A stretch of DNA of 64,000 nucleotides from Rhodobacter sp. 24-YEA-8 (GTDB taxonomy: Bacteria; Pseudomonadota; Alphaproteobacteria; Rhodobacterales; Rhodobacteraceae). The stretch spans positions 571,001 to 635,000 of the forward strand of contig NZ_FNSK01000001.1 of assembly GCF_900105075.1 (NCBI RefSeq), read 5' to 3'. Positions 41,292-51,353 of this stretch are shown here, piece after piece. A program made the translations under genes and the position numbers. A model generated the notes under the pieces. It did not search any database. It worked only from the letters and a program-made list of their open reading frames with translations, and was not told the origin of the DNA. Every line of letters starts with the position of its first letter. The first letter of the stretch is position 1.

Positions 41292-42779
41292 ATGGCGGGT
41301 GAAAAGCGGCTCTCGGGGCTTGGGCTGAAGGCAAGACAAAGCAGGGATCCGGTCCTGACCGGGATCACGGCCGACAGCCGGGCGGTAAAGCCCGGCTTCC
41401 TCTTTGCGGCACTGCCCGGAAGCCTGCGCCATGGCGCAGATTTCATCGCAACCGCGCTGGAAAAGGGCGCAGCCGCGATCCTCACCGATCCGATGGGCGC
41501 GGTGATCGGGACCGAAGTGATCGGGCTGAAAGAGGTGGCGCTGGTCGTGGTGGACGAGCCGCGCGAGGCCCTCGCGCGCGCAAGCGCCCTCTGGTCGGGC
41601 GCCCAGCCTGCCGTGATGGCGGCGGTCACCGGCACCAATGGGAAGACCAGCGTTGCCACCTTTACGCGCCAGATCTGGCAGGCGCTTGGCAAGCCTGCGA
41701 TCAATATCGGCACGACCGGGGTGGAGGGCGACTGGCAGGCACCATCCGCCCATACCACCCCCGACCCGGTGACCCTGCATGCCATGCTGGCAGATGCGGC
41801 GGCAGACGGCATCACCCATGCCGTGATGGAGGCCTCCTCGCACGGGCTCGACCAGCGCCGCCTCGAAGGCGTGCGCCTGAAAGCCGCGGGCTTCACCAAT
41901 CTGACCCAGGACCATCTCGACTATCACCACACGATGGAGGCCTATTTCACCGCGAAAGCCGGCCTCTTCACCCGGCTTCTTCCCGATGACGCGGTGGCGG
42001 TGATCAATCTCGATGGCGCCTATGGCCCTGAAATGGCCGAGCTCGCCGAGGCCCGCGGCCTGCCGGTGCTGCGTGTCGGACGCGGCGAGACCGGGCCGCT
42101 CCCCGATCTGCAGATAAAAGCGATCCGCCCCGATGCGACCGGCCAGGAATTGCGGCTCTTGTGGCAGGGTAAGCCCTTCCAGGCGCGGCTGGGTCTGACC
42201 GGCTCCTTCCAGGCGGAAAATGTCGCCCTGGCGGCGGGCCTTGTCATCGCCTGTGGCGAGAAACCGGACCGCGTGATGGAGGCGCTGCCCGGCCTCAAAG
42301 GCGTGCGCGGCCGGATGGAACTGGCAGCGACCCGCAGAAATGGCGCGCCGGTCTATGTCGATTACGCCCATACGCCCGATGCCATCGCCACCGCGCTGCG
42401 AGGCCTGCGCCCGCATGTGATGGGCCGCCTGATCGTGGTCTTCGGCGCCGGCGGCGACCGCGACCGCACGAAACGCCCGCTGATGGGCGAGGCTGCACAG
42501 GCCAATGCCGATATCCTCTTCGTGACCGACGACAATCCGCGCTCGGAAGAGCCCGCCGCCATTCGCGCCGAGATTATGGCCGCCTGCCCGGAGGCCAATG
42601 AGGTCGGTGACCGCGCCGAGGCGATCCTGCGCGCCGTTGACGCGCTTCTCCCTGGCGACGCCCTGCTGATTGCGGGCAAAGGCCATGAAACCGGCCAGAT
42701 CATCAAAGGCGAAGTCTATCCTTTCGACGATGTCGAACAGGCCTCGGTCGCGACCGCCGCGCTGGACGGGCTGATCTGA
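41292..42779 (+). CDS. murE: UDP-MurNAc-tripeptide synthetase MurE (meso-DAP adding)
   Basis: 495 residues. N-terminal UDP-binding domain (VLTGITADSRAVKPGFLFAA), ATP loop GTNGKTSVATF near residue 115, the HTTPDPVTLHAMLADAAADG and MEASSHGLDQRRLEGV motifs, and the carbamylated-lysine region. DDNPRSEEPAAIRAEI in the C-terminal domain has the DNPR motif that selects meso-diaminopimelate. Carries out the third amino-acid addition to the peptidoglycan precursor in the cytoplasm. 51 bases after ftsI, with a short direct repeat of AACTGAACGGGTG around the junction. Confidence 0.94.
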   Translation: MAGEKRLSGLGLKARQSRDPVLTGITADSRAVKPGFLFAALPGSLRHGADFIATALEKGAAAILTDPMGAVIGTEVIGLKEVALVVVDEPREALARASALWSGAQPAVMAAVTGTNGKTSVATFTRQIWQALGKPAINIGTTGVEGDWQAPSAHTTPDPVTLHAMLADAAADGITHAVMEASSHGLDQRRLEGVRLKAAGFTNLTQDHLDYHHTMEAYFTAKAGLFTRLLPDDAVAVINLDGAYGPEMAELAEARGLPVLRVGRGETGPLPDLQIKAIRPDATGQELRLLWQGKPFQARLGLTGSFQAENVALAAGLVIACGEKPDRVMEALPGLKGVRGRMELAATRRNGAPVYVDYAHTPDAIATALRGLRPHVMGRLIVVFGAGGDRDRTKRPLMGEAAQANADILFVTDDNPRSEEPAAIRAEIMAACPEANEVGDRAEAILRAVDALLPGDALLIAGKGHETGQIIKGEVYPFDDVEQASVATAALDGLI

Positions 42780-42796
42780 TGCGCGACATTGCCCAT

Positions 42797-42888
42797 TTCA
42801 TCTGTCTGGAAATATCCCCGGGGGGCGGCTCCGCAGGAGCCGGGGGGCAGGCAGCCCCCCTCCTCCCCGAGCCACAGGACGCGCGCGT
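42797..42888 (+). repeat. Intergenic repeat-type element between murE and murF
   Basis: 42797-42829 (ending GGAAATATCCCCGGGGGGCG) resembles stretches at 57329-57359 and 62421-62452. It is followed by a GGCTCC-GCA-GGAGCC hairpin (42828-42842) and runs of G and C. This is a common kind of Rhodobacteraceae intergenic DNA. No gene fits here. Confidence 0.45.
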
Positions 42889-44331
42889 ATGACCCCGCTC
42901 TGGACCTCCTCTGATGCCGCAACCGCCACCGGCGGGCGCACCAGCCGCGACTGGGCCGCCACCGGCGTCTCGATCGATACCCGGACACTGAAGCAAGGCG
43001 ATCTCTTCGTGGCGCTGGCCGCCGCGCGGGATGGCCATGATTTCGTGGCCCAGGCGCTGGAAAAAGGCGCCGCCGCCGCTCTGGTCACCCATATCCCCGA
43101 AGGCGTCAGTCCGGAGGCGCCACTCCTGATCGTGCCCGATGTCCTTAAAGGTCTCGAAGCCCTCGGGCGCGCGGCCCGCACCCGCACCAAAGCCCGGGTC
43201 ATCGGTGTCACCGGTTCTGTCGGCAAGACCTCGACCAAGGAAATGCTGCGCGCCATGCTTTCGGGTCAGGGCGTCACCCATGCGGCGGAAGCCAGCTATA
43301 ACAACCATTGGGGCGTGCCGCTGACCCTCGCCCGGATGCCGGTCGACAGTGATTTCGCGGTGATCGAGATCGGCATGTCGAACCCGGGCGAGATCGCGCC
43401 GCTCGCGCGCCTTGCCCGCCCGCATGTCGCGCTGATCACCACCGTTGCCCCGGCCCATATGGCCGCTTTCGGCTCCATCGAGGGGATCGCCCGCGAAAAA
43501 GGCGCGATTTTCGAAGGGCTGGAGCCGGGCGGCACCGCCGTGATCAATCTTGATCTCGACACCACGCCGGTTCTCACCGCGCTGGCAGAAGCCGCCGGCG
43601 CGCAGATCCTGGGCTTTGGCCGTGCCAGGGACGCCGCCTGGCATCTCGACGAGGTACGTCCGGGCGATGAGATCACCGTGGTCCGCGCCAGCCATGACGG
43701 GCAGATGAGCCTTTTCCGCATCGCCTCGCCCGGCGCGCATTTCGCGATGAACGCGCTTGGTGCGCTGGCCTCGGTCGCGGCGCTCGGCGCCGATCCGGTG
43801 CTGGCCGCACATGATCTCGGGCGCTGGCAGCCCCCCTCGGGGCGCGGCACCCGCGAGCGGATCGAGCTCGACGTGGTGGAAGAGACCTTCTTCGATCTGA
43901 TCGATGACAGTTTCAACGCGAACCCGGCCTCGCTGGCCGCCAGTCTCGACATGCTGATCCGCGCGAAACCGGTTGACGGGATCGGCGCCCTCGGCGCTGG
44001 CCGCCGCATCGCAGTTCTCGGCGATATGCTGGAACTTGGCCCGCAGGAATTGCAGCTCCATGCCGCGGTCGCGGATCACCCCGGGCTGAAAGCGGTCACC
44101 CTGATCCACTGCGTCGGGCCGCGCATGCGGGAACTTCACCGCGCGCTTCCCCTTGCGCAGCGCGGCGAATGGGTGGAAACGGCGGCGGAACTGGCGGGAC
44201 GTGCCCGCGCATTGATGGATCCGGGCGATATCCTGCTCGTCAAGGGCTCCAAAGGATCGAAAGTCAGTCTTGTGGCCGAAGCCCTGCGCCGTCTGGGCAC
44301 TGCCCGCATGAAAACCGAAGGAACCGAGTGA
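42889..44331 (+). CDS. murF: UDP-MurNAc-tripeptide:D-Ala-D-Ala ligase MurF
   Basis: 480 residues. N-terminal domain GVSIDTRTLKQGDLFVALAA, ATP loop GVTGSVGKTSTKEM near residue 107, AEASYNNHWGVPLTLARMP, IEIGMSNPGEIAPLARLARP, and DSFNANPASLAASLDML in the C-terminal part. All MurF signatures are intact. It adds D-Ala-D-Ala to complete the pentapeptide. The stop is directly adjacent to the mraY ATG. Confidence 0.94.
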   Translation: MTPLWTSSDAATATGGRTSRDWAATGVSIDTRTLKQGDLFVALAAARDGHDFVAQALEKGAAAALVTHIPEGVSPEAPLLIVPDVLKGLEALGRAARTRTKARVIGVTGSVGKTSTKEMLRAMLSGQGVTHAAEASYNNHWGVPLTLARMPVDSDFAVIEIGMSNPGEIAPLARLARPHVALITTVAPAHMAAFGSIEGIAREKGAIFEGLEPGGTAVINLDLDTTPVLTALAEAAGAQILGFGRARDAAWHLDEVRPGDEITVVRASHDGQMSLFRIASPGAHFAMNALGALASVAALGADPVLAAHDLGRWQPPSGRGTRERIELDVVEETFFDLIDDSFNANPASLAASLDMLIRAKPVDGIGALGAGRRIAVLGDMLELGPQELQLHAAVADHPGLKAVTLIHCVGPRMRELHRALPLAQRGEWVETAAELAGRARALMDPGDILLVKGSKGSKVSLVAEALRRLGTARMKTEGTE

Positions 44332-45414
44332 ATGCTTTTCTGGCTGACCGAACTCTCTGACGGGGGCGATTTCTTCAATCTGTTCCGGTATATCACCTTC
44401 CGGGCAGGGATGGCTTTCGGCACTGCGCTGATCTTCGGTTTCATCTTCGGGCGTCCGCTGATCAACCTCTTGCGCCGCAAGCAGGGGAAGGGGCAGCCGA
44501 TCCGCGATGACGGGCCGCAGAGCCATTTCGCGAAAGCCGGCACCCCGACAATGGGGGGGCTCCTGATCCTTTCGGCCCTGACGATTTCGACGCTCCTTTG
44601 GGCGCGGCTTGATAATCCTTATGTCTGGATCGTGCTGCTGGTCACGCTGGCCTTCGGCCTGATCGGTTTCGCGGATGACTATGCCAAGGTCACCAAACAG
44701 AACACCAAGGGCGTGTCGTCACGTATCCGGTTTATCCTTGGCCTGGTGATCGCGGGCCTTGCGGCCTGGGCGGCGGCGCGGTTCCACCCCGAAGGGCTGA
44801 CCAATCAGCTGGCCATGCCTTTCTTTAAGGATGCGCTGATCAATCTGGGGATCTTCTTTGTGCCTTTCGGCATGATCGTGATTGTGGGCGCCGCCAATGC
44901 GGTGAACCTGACCGACGGGCTGGATGGTCTGGCAATCATGCCGGTGATGATCGCCGCCGGCACGATCGGCGTTATCGCTTATGTGGTCGGCACCTCGACC
45001 ATGGCGAATTACCTCGGTGTCCATGCCGTGCCGGGTACGGCGGAACTGGTGATCTTCGCCTCGGCGCTGATCGGCGGCGGGCTTGGCTTCCTGTGGTATA
45101 ATGCGCCGCCCGCAGCGGTGTTCATGGGCGATACCGGCTCGCTCGCGCTTGGCGGCGCTTTGGGCGCGATGGCGGTCTGCACCAAACACGAGATCGTTCT
45201 GGCCATCGTCGGCGGCCTTTTCGTGGTCGAGGCGCTGAGCGTGATCATCCAGGTGCTGTACTACAAACGCACCAAAAAACGGATCTTCCTGATGGCGCCG
45301 ATCCACCACCATTTCGAGAAAAAGGGCTGGGCCGAGCCGCAGATCGTGATCCGCTTCTGGATCATCTCGCTGATCCTCGCGATGATCGGGCTGGCGACGC
45401 TGAAGGTGCGCTGA
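44332..45414 (+). CDS. mraY: Phospho-N-acetylmuramoyl-pentapeptide transferase MraY
   Basis: 360 residues, ten membrane helices. Catalytic and metal residues are in [20 protein letters not shown] (DD pair), [20 protein letters not shown] and [19 protein letters not shown]; the [11 protein letters not shown] loop near the C-terminus binds the nucleotide. It transfers phospho-MurNAc-pentapeptide to undecaprenyl phosphate to make lipid I. In related genomes murD usually follows; here three leftward genes intervene. Confidence 0.95.
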   Translation: MLFWLTELSDGGDFFNLFRYITFRAGMAFGTALIFGFIFGRPLINLLRRKQGKGQPIRDDGPQSHFAKAGTPTMGGLLILSALTISTLLWARLDNPYVWIVLLVTLAFGLIGFADDYAKVTKQNTKGVSSRIRFILGLVIAGLAAWAAARFHPEGLTNQLAMPFFKDALINLGIFFVPFGMIVIVGAANAVNLTDGLDGLAIMPVMIAAGTIGVIAYVVGTSTMANYLGVHAVPGTAELVIFASALIGGGLGFLWYNAPPAAVFMGDTGSLALGGALGAMAVCTKHEIVLAIVGGLFVVEALSVIIQVLYYKRTKKRIFLMAPIHHHFEKKGWAEPQIVIRFWIISLILAMIGLATLKVR

Positions 45415-45533
45415 AGCCGGGCCCCGAAATCCGGTAAGGACCGCCGCTTTCCCTGACGGTGAACCTTAGGTTCTTTTGTTCCCCCGGGGCCGTCAGGTCC
45501 GGACCCGGGGGGCTGCATCCCTGTCATGCGGGA

Positions 45534-46016
45534 TCAGCTTGCGCTGAGGCAATCCGCGGTGGCAATCACGGCATCACGGGTTCCCGTGAGATCAAGCAGC
45601 GCCACCTCACCGTCGGAATTTGACAGGCTCAGCGTATTTTTCAGCGCCAGATCCGTAATGAATTCCTCATTCTCGATCAGCACGATAATGCCGCCGATCT
45701 CATTGTCACTCACGCCATGGCCATCGGCCTCCCATTTCTGGTCATCCAGATCGATGGTCATCGGATAGGCATTGCCATCGGTGATATCGGTCCAGTCGCT
45801 GTTGAACACGGCCATGAAAGCCGCATCTTCTTTGAGATCAAAGCCGACCTGAACGATTGATCCGTCCTCGAACGCGGACATCATATAACAGCCGCCGCCC
45901 ATATTCGCGTCGCGGTAGATCTCCCAGCCGCCTGCCTCGCCAACCACTTCTGCGGCCTGGCCCGGAGCGAGCGACACCATCAGGGCAATGCCGGCAAGCG
46001 TAAAACTTCTGAACAT
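45534..46016 (-). CDS. Small exported protein, unknown function
   Basis: 160 residues from the ATG at 46016 after GAGGAG. Signal peptide 1-21 (FTLAGIALMVSLAPGQAAE), then a beta-rich domain: GWEIYRDANMGGGCYMMSAF, QVGFDLKEDAAFMAVFNSDW, EEFITDLALKNTLSLS, one C-terminal Cys pair candidate. This pattern is common in rhodobacterial periplasmic proteins of unknown role. Longer upstream frames lack a ribosome-binding site. Confidence 0.65.
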   Translation of the reverse strand: MFRSFTLAGIALMVSLAPGQAAEVVGEAGGWEIYRDANMGGGCYMMSAFEDGSIVQVGFDLKEDAAFMAVFNSDWTDITDGNAYPMTIDLDDQKWEADGHGVSDNEIGGIIVLIENEEFITDLALKNTLSLSNSDGEVALLDLTGTRDAVIATADCLSAS

Positions 46017-46172
46017 TATAGTAATCTCCTCTGAGTATGAGAGGATGTCTGGCATCGGCTTTGGGTTCCCGCAAGGGGCGAACTCCCTCTCATCCGGTAT
46101 CGTTCTGGTTTGCATCACCGGCTCAGAGTTCTGATCCGACCTTCCCTGATCCCCCGGCGGGGTGGGGCGGTC

Positions 46173-46796
46173 TCAGCGATCCAGCGCGCCTTTGCCGGCA
46201 AGGATCTTCGGGCGGAATTTCTCGATCCGTGCGATCCGCGTGGCCGATGTCTTCGCACCGCTCAGGTTGAAGGCGTAGCTTTTCTGCCGCCCCGGGGTCA
46301 GCGCGTGGAAGGCCTCGGCCAGGTCCGGATCGGCGTCCAGCGCTTCGACAAGTTCATCCGGCAATGCAATCTCGCTGACCTCGCGGGGCGGCCGGAGGCC
46401 GGCTTCCGCATAACCCATCGCCTCGCGCAGATATGCGGTGATCACCGGCTCCAGCGCGGTTACCCGGGTATTCTCGGTGAAGCGGATCATATCGGGGTGT
46501 TTCGTATTCGGCCCCTGGCGTTCAAGCACGCCATCGGGGTCTTTCATCAGCGCGGCGTTGAAGAAGCTCAGCCGGAAATCGCCCCTGAGCGCGCCGATGA
46601 TCGCGATATTGCGGTCGGCATGGACATAGCAGGGATGGCCCCATTTCACGACCTCTGCCAGACCGGCGGCCCGGCAGATCCGCCGCAGCTCTGCCAGACC
46701 TGCCGCCCAGAGGCGGGTCGAACAGTCCGGTGTCGAGAATCGCGGGCAGCGCCCGCAGCCGAGAGTGAAATAATCCTCGATTTCGGAAATCATCAT
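46173..46796 (-). CDS. YdeI/OmdA-type DUF1801 protein
   Basis: 207 residues. Residues 30-125 form a DUF1801 domain (AAGLAEVVKWGHPCYVHADR, IAIIGALRGDFRLSFFNAAL), and the last 60 residues are the OmdA-like tail (ELVEALDADPDLAEAFHALT, PGRQKSYAFNLSGAKTSATR, IARIEKF). The family is common, with no established biochemical role; some are called bacteriocin-protection proteins. It is cytosolic and complete. Lies downstream of ompW behind a terminator. Confidence 0.75.
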   Translation of the reverse strand: MMISEIEDYFTLGCGRCPRFSTPDCSTRLWAAGLAELRRICRAAGLAEVVKWGHPCYVHADRNIAIIGALRGDFRLSFFNAALMKDPDGVLERQGPNTKHPDMIRFTENTRVTALEPVITAYLREAMGYAEAGLRPPREVSEIALPDELVEALDADPDLAEAFHALTPGRQKSYAFNLSGAKTSATRIARIEKFRPKILAGKGALDR

Positions 46797-46852
46797 CGGG
46801 CTCGCCTCCTGCAGCTGGCCCGCCCAGCCTGGCAGATCCGGCCGCGCAATGC

Positions 46853-46877
46853 AAAAAGGGCGGCAAAACTGCCGCCC
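46853..46877 (-). terminator. Intrinsic terminator of ompW
   Basis: GGGCGGCA / TGCCGCCC stem (46858-46877) with a U-tract of five on the minus strand (46853-46857). Confidence 0.85.
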
Positions 46878-46909
46878 CTTCCGCTTCTGATCCCGCCGGG
46901 GGACGAAGA

Positions 46910-47506
46910 TCAGAATTTCATCACATAGGAGACGCTGGCGACCAGCGGATCGATCTCGGCCTTGCCGATTTTCGTTCCGTTCAGCAGCACATCGCTGTCG
47001 ATATCGACATAGCGGATATCGGCGCGCAGAGCGGCCTTTTCGCTGATCGCGTAATCCACGCCGAGGGTCGCGGCGAGGCCGAAGCTCTCCCTGATCTGCA
47101 GCGTGCCGAGCGAGGATTTCTCTTCGAAGAATTTGGTGTAATTCACCCCGAGCCCGACAAAGGGCGTGAATTTGCTGGTGGTCGGGATATGCCAGTTGAC
47201 GCTGAGGGTCGGCGGCAGCTGTTTGGTCGAGCCGATCTCGCCCAGCCCGGCCAGGCTGATATCATGTTTGAAAGGTGCTGCGGCCAGCAGCTCGATCCCG
47301 ATATTGTCGCGGACGAAATATTCCAGTGTCAGGATCGGGCGGGTGTTCTTGCCGATGCTCGAATCCATCCCGGCCAGAGCGCCGTTATTGTCCTTTGGCG
47401 CAACGGTTCCGATCCCGAAGCCGAGGGTGATGGTACCGGCTTCCTGCGCAAGGGCAGGGGTGGCGGTGACGAGAGCGGCGAGAAGCGCGGCGGAGAGATG
47501 TTTCAT
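46910..47506 (-). CDS. ompW: OmpW-family outer-membrane protein
   Basis: 198 residues. Signal peptide 1-20 (LSAALLAALVTATPALAQEA). An 8-strand barrel follows: TLEYFVRDNIGIELLAAAPF, PTLSVNWHIPTTSKFTPFVG, GVNYTKFFEEKSSLG, ADIRYVDIDSDVLLNGTKIG, ending with a C-terminal aromatic MKF-type signature. OmpW channels let small hydrophobic compounds cross the outer membrane. Complete, with its own terminator. Confidence 0.9.
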   Translation of the reverse strand: MKHLSAALLAALVTATPALAQEAGTITLGFGIGTVAPKDNNGALAGMDSSIGKNTRPILTLEYFVRDNIGIELLAAAPFKHDISLAGLGEIGSTKQLPPTLSVNWHIPTTSKFTPFVGLGVNYTKFFEEKSSLGTLQIRESFGLAATLGVDYAISEKAALRADIRYVDIDSDVLLNGTKIGKAEIDPLVASVSYVMKF

Positions 47507-47716
47507 ACCCGTTACTTTCTGTTTTCAACACCAGCAGGACTAGCCTGTCGCAGCGATGGGGCATTGACGCAGGTCAAAACGGCGGTTTTCGGGGCTGCGA
47601 CAGATTGGCTCACCGGGGCGCCATCTTGCGCCTGACTGGGCACTGGCGCATTGTCGGATGCGGAAAATGGCGCCCTTCCGGCGACGGGGGCGGGGCAGAA
47701 ATGGCAGGCGGCAGAG

Positions 47717-49123
47717 ATGATTGCGGTACGTGGCTATCAGGGGCAGAAGGTTGCGGTTCTGGGGCTGGGGCGGTCTGGCCTTGCCACGGCCCGGGCCCTG
47801 ATCGCGGGCGGCGCCGAGGCGCTGCTATGGGATGACAGCCCCGAATCGCGCGGGCTGGCCGAGGCCGAGGGCTTTGCCCTTACCGATCTGACGCGCAATG
47901 CGGCCCTCGAAGGTGTGGCCTGCCTTGTGACTTCGCCCGGGATCCCGCATCTCTACCCGCACCCCAATCCGATCATCGCCCGCGCGCTCGAGCTCGGGGT
48001 GCCGGTCGACAATGATATCGGCCTTTTCTTCCAGTCCTGGGGTGGGGGCGAATGGGAAGAATTCGACCAGGTCCCCAAAGTTGTCTGCGTCACCGGCTCG
48101 AACGGGAAATCGACCACCACGGCGCTGATCCATCATATTCTCGAAGTCGCGGGCCGCCCGACCCAGATGGCCGGCAATATCGGGAAGGGCGTGTTGTCGA
48201 TCGACCCGCCACGTGATGGCGAGGTGCTGGTGCTGGAGCTTTCCTCCTACCAGACCGATCTGGCGCGCGCGCTGACGCCGGATGTGGCGGTTTTCACCAA
48301 TCTCTCGCCCGACCATCTGGACCGCCATGGCGGCATGGGCGGCTATTTCGCGGCCAAGCGCCGGCTTTTCGCCGAGGGCGGGCCGGATCGTGCGGTGATC
48401 GGTGTCGATGAGGACGAGGGGCGGTTTCTTGCCGGGCAGATGGCGCAGGGGCCGGGCGATGACCGGGTGATCCGGGTATCGTCGGGGCAAAAGCTCGAGG
48501 GCTTTGCCTGGTCGGTTTTCGCGCGCAAAGGCTTTCTGGCGGAATGGCGGCGCGGGCGGCAGATGGCATCTGTGGATCTGCGCGGCATTTCCGGCCTGCC
48601 GGGCGCACATAACCACCAGAATGCCTGTGCGGCCTGGGCGGTGGCGCGGACCCTGGGGCTTGCGCCGAAACTCATAGAAGGGGCTTTGCACTCTTTCGCA
48701 GGCCTTCCCCATCGCAGCCAGCTGGTGGGCGAGCGGGCAGGGGTGAAATTCATCAACGATTCAAAGGCCACCAATGTCGACAGCGCCGCAATGGCGCTGC
48801 GCGCCTTCCCGAAAATTCGCTGGATCGCGGGCGGGATGGGCAAGGATGGCGGCATTGCGAGCCTCGCGCCGGATCTTGCCCCTGTGGTGAAGGCCTATCT
48901 GATTGGCCATTCCGCCCGCGATTTCGCGCTGCAGATCGGCCAGACCCCGCATGAGATCTGCGAGACGATGGAGCGCGCGGTCACCCGTGCGGCGGAAGAG
49001 GCAGAGCCGGGCGAGGTGGTGCTGCTTGCACCCGCCGCGGCGAGTTTCGACCAATATCCGAATTTCGAAAAACGCGGCGAGGATTTCACCCGGATCGTGC
49101 GGGCGCTGCCAGGGATCGCTTAG
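47717..49123 (+). CDS. murD: UDP-MurNAc-L-Ala:D-Glu ligase MurD
   Basis: 468 residues from the ATG at 47717, giving [20 protein letters not shown]; an upstream in-frame ATG at 47651 would add 22 atypical residues. [20 protein letters not shown] is the Rossmann-like start, [16 protein letters not shown] the ATP loop, [18 protein letters not shown] and [19 protein letters not shown] follow, and [20 protein letters not shown] is the MurD C-terminal motif. It adds D-Glu to UDP-MurNAc-Ala. It is separated from mraY by 2.3 kb of leftward genes and stands alone. Confidence 0.93.
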   Translation: MIAVRGYQGQKVAVLGLGRSGLATARALIAGGAEALLWDDSPESRGLAEAEGFALTDLTRNAALEGVACLVTSPGIPHLYPHPNPIIARALELGVPVDNDIGLFFQSWGGGEWEEFDQVPKVVCVTGSNGKSTTTALIHHILEVAGRPTQMAGNIGKGVLSIDPPRDGEVLVLELSSYQTDLARALTPDVAVFTNLSPDHLDRHGGMGGYFAAKRRLFAEGGPDRAVIGVDEDEGRFLAGQMAQGPGDDRVIRVSSGQKLEGFAWSVFARKGFLAEWRRGRQMASVDLRGISGLPGAHNHQNACAAWAVARTLGLAPKLIEGALHSFAGLPHRSQLVGERAGVKFINDSKATNVDSAAMALRAFPKIRWIAGGMGKDGGIASLAPDLAPVVKAYLIGHSARDFALQIGQTPHEICETMERAVTRAAEEAEPGEVVLLAPAAASFDQYPNFEKRGEDFTRIVRALPGIA

Positions 49124-49144
49124 CCCTGATGGGCTTTGCCGCCC

Positions 49145-49585
49145 TCAGAACGCGTTTGGTCTGAGCAGCGCCAGCGTGAAGCGGTGAAAGGTTGCAAGAA
49201 CCGCACCAATTGCGATCAGCGTCAGGATGCCCGTGGTCATTGCCGCGCCGCCGCCAAGGAATGCGCCCCAGATCACGGCGCTCAATGAGCCATAAGCCCC
49301 GTATTTGCATAACATCGCCGTGCCGATGCCGATGGCCACCCAGAAGGGGCCCAGGATCAGCGGTGAGAGAAAAAGCAGGTAAAACAGCATCTGGAGTGCG
49401 GATTGGTCCGGGCCGCCGCTCTGGCCGGGACTTTGACCGGCGCCTGGCCCTACAGCCAGATCCATGAGGATCCAGCCGATACCACCGACCAGGGACGGCA
49501 CCAGGCACCAGGCCAGCGTGGTGAGGGTCAGCGTCTTCGCCCCGATAAGACGCATCCCGCGCGGGGCAGACACGAAAAGGCTCAC
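49145..49585 (-). CDS. Small integral membrane protein, unknown function
   Basis: 146 residues from a GTG at 49585, 8 bases after GGAGAG. Four membrane helices (TLAWCLVPSLVGGIGWILMD, LFYLLFLSPLILGPFWVAIG, and two after). No family recognised. It is convergent with murD and co-directional with tldD. A longer frame to 49654 would add 23 residues with no ribosome-binding site. Confidence 0.6.
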   Translation of the reverse strand: MSLFVSAPRGMRLIGAKTLTLTTLAWCLVPSLVGGIGWILMDLAVGPGAGQSPGQSGGPDQSALQMLFYLLFLSPLILGPFWVAIGIGTAMLCKYGAYGSLSAVIWGAFLGGGAAMTTGILTLIAIGAVLATFHRFTLALLRPNAF

Positions 49586-49744
49586 GTTACGCTCTCCGAA
49601 ATCACTGTCACTGTTACTGGCGCCCTGACCGATCCGCTGCACTGACAGTGCCATAACGGCCCGGCGATGTCAGGCCGGGTTTTTCGACGGGCGCAGATGG
49701 CCCGTCGCCGCATAGAGACGCCGCCGCATGATCCTGTCGCCGCT

Positions 49745-51169
49745 TCAGCCCGCCTTCTGGCCTCCGATTGTCAGCCCGCCGATCATCAGCGTCGGCTGAC
49801 CCACGCCCACCGGCACCCATTGCCCGGCCTTGCCGCAATTGCCGATGCCGGGGTCAAGCTGCAGATCATTGCCGATGGCGCGGATGCCCTTCAGCGCGGT
49901 CGCCCCGTCACCGATCAGCGTGGCCCCCCGGATTGCCTCACCGACCTGGCCATTCCTGACCCGGTAGGCCTCGGTGCAGCTGAACACGAATTTGCCGGAG
50001 GTGATATCGACCTGGCCGCCGCCGAACCCCACCGCCCAGATCCCGTCTTTCAGATCGGCCAGAACCGCCGCCGGATCATCCTTGCCCGAAAGCATATAGG
50101 TATTGGTCATGCGCGGCATCGGGATATGGGCATAGCTTTCGCGCCGCCCGTTGCCGGTGGGGGCCACACCCATCAGCCGCGCGTTCTGACGGTCCTGCAT
50201 ATAGCCGACCAGCACCCCATCCTCGATCAGCACGTTTTTACCCGAGGGCGTGCCCTCATCATCGAAGGTCAGCGAGCCACGCCGGTCCGGGAGCGTGCCG
50301 TCATCGAGCACGGTCACCCCTTTGGACGCGATTTGCCTGCCCATCAGCCCGGCAAATGCCGAGGTCTGTTTGCGGTTGAAATCGCCCTCAAGCCCATGGC
50401 CGATCGCTTCATGGAGGAGGATCCCCGGCCAGCCCGGGCCCAGCACCACATCCATCATCCCAGCCGGTGCCGGCACCGCCGTCAGATTCACCCGGGCGAT
50501 GCGGATCGCCTCGGTGATGGCCGCCTTCCAGTTTGCGGGTGCCAGCAATTCTGCCAGACCATGCCGGCCACCCCCGCCCGAAGAACCGCTCTCGCGCCGG
50601 CCGTTTTCCTCAAGGATCACCGAGACATTGAGCCGCGCCATTGGGCGGATGTCTGACAGCCGCAGGCCTTCGGGGCGCAGGATCTCGACCTCCTGCAGGC
50701 TCGCGGACAGCGAGGCTGAAACCTGGACCACACGTGCATCCTGGTCGCGGGCAAAAGCGTCGATCTCTTTCAGGATGTCGATTTTGCCGGCGAAGGATGT
50801 GTCCTCCAGCGGGTCAACCGCCCGGTAGAGATGGTGATTGGTGCCCGGGGGAGGGGGGGCGAGCACACCGCCGCCATCCCCTACCGCCAGCCGTGCCGTG
50901 CCGACCGCGCGCCTGAGCGCATGTTCCGAGATTTCCGTCGAATGGGCATAGCCCGCGACCTCGCCCCGGACGGCGCGCAGACCGAACCCCTCGCTTGCAT
51001 CATAGCTGGCATTGCGGATGCGGCCATCGTCTAAAACGAGGCTCTCGCCCCGCCGGCGCTCCAGAAACAACTCGCCGTCATCGGCGCCCGCGGTTGCCTC
51101 ACGCAACAGGCCAAGTGCGGCAGACTCGTCGAGTTTTTCCTCGAAAGGGCGGAAAGGGGCGGTGCTCAT
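49745..51169 (-). CDS. tldD: Metalloprotease TldD
   Basis: 474 residues. The zinc motif HExxxH is seen in WPGILLHEAIGHGLEGDFNR, with the downstream SGKFVFSCTEAYRVRNGQVG and GPG/GAT region typical of TldD; the N-terminal sandwich has FLERRRGESLVLDDGRI. With TldE it degrades unfolded peptides and matures microcin-type peptides. It is divergent from ctaC, the usual rhodobacterial order. tldE is not in the window. Confidence 0.92.
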   Translation of the reverse strand: MSTAPFRPFEEKLDESAALGLLREATAGADDGELFLERRRGESLVLDDGRIRNASYDASEGFGLRAVRGEVAGYAHSTEISEHALRRAVGTARLAVGDGGGVLAPPPPGTNHHLYRAVDPLEDTSFAGKIDILKEIDAFARDQDARVVQVSASLSASLQEVEILRPEGLRLSDIRPMARLNVSVILEENGRRESGSSGGGGRHGLAELLAPANWKAAITEAIRIARVNLTAVPAPAGMMDVVLGPGWPGILLHEAIGHGLEGDFNRKQTSAFAGLMGRQIASKGVTVLDDGTLPDRRGSLTFDDEGTPSGKNVLIEDGVLVGYMQDRQNARLMGVAPTGNGRRESYAHIPMPRMTNTYMLSGKDDPAAVLADLKDGIWAVGFGGGQVDITSGKFVFSCTEAYRVRNGQVGEAIRGATLIGDGATALKGIRAIGNDLQLDPGIGNCGKAGQWVPVGVGQPTLMIGGLTIGGQKAG

Positions 51170-51353
51170 TGGGTATGTCCTTGATTCAGGTCAACCAGGC
51201 CGGGCTGCGACATCATGGTTTCTCTTGTCGTCCTGCGCCCAATATGGTTTGAACGACAGCGGAAACAATGGGATTCCTCACCGCTTCGTGACAGGAGGGG
51301 CAGGGTTTCCTCAAGGCAGCGGCAACAGGCCGCACCCAGAAGCGGGACGAGAC

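Noticed and set aside
42703..44526. A 600-codon open frame antisense to murF
   Set aside because: murF on + has all ligase motifs; the antisense product is His/Arg/Gly-rich with no recognisable fold.
46110..46928. A 272-codon frame on + opposite the DUF1801 gene
   Set aside because: The minus-strand product has clear DUF1801/OmdA motifs; the + product has none.
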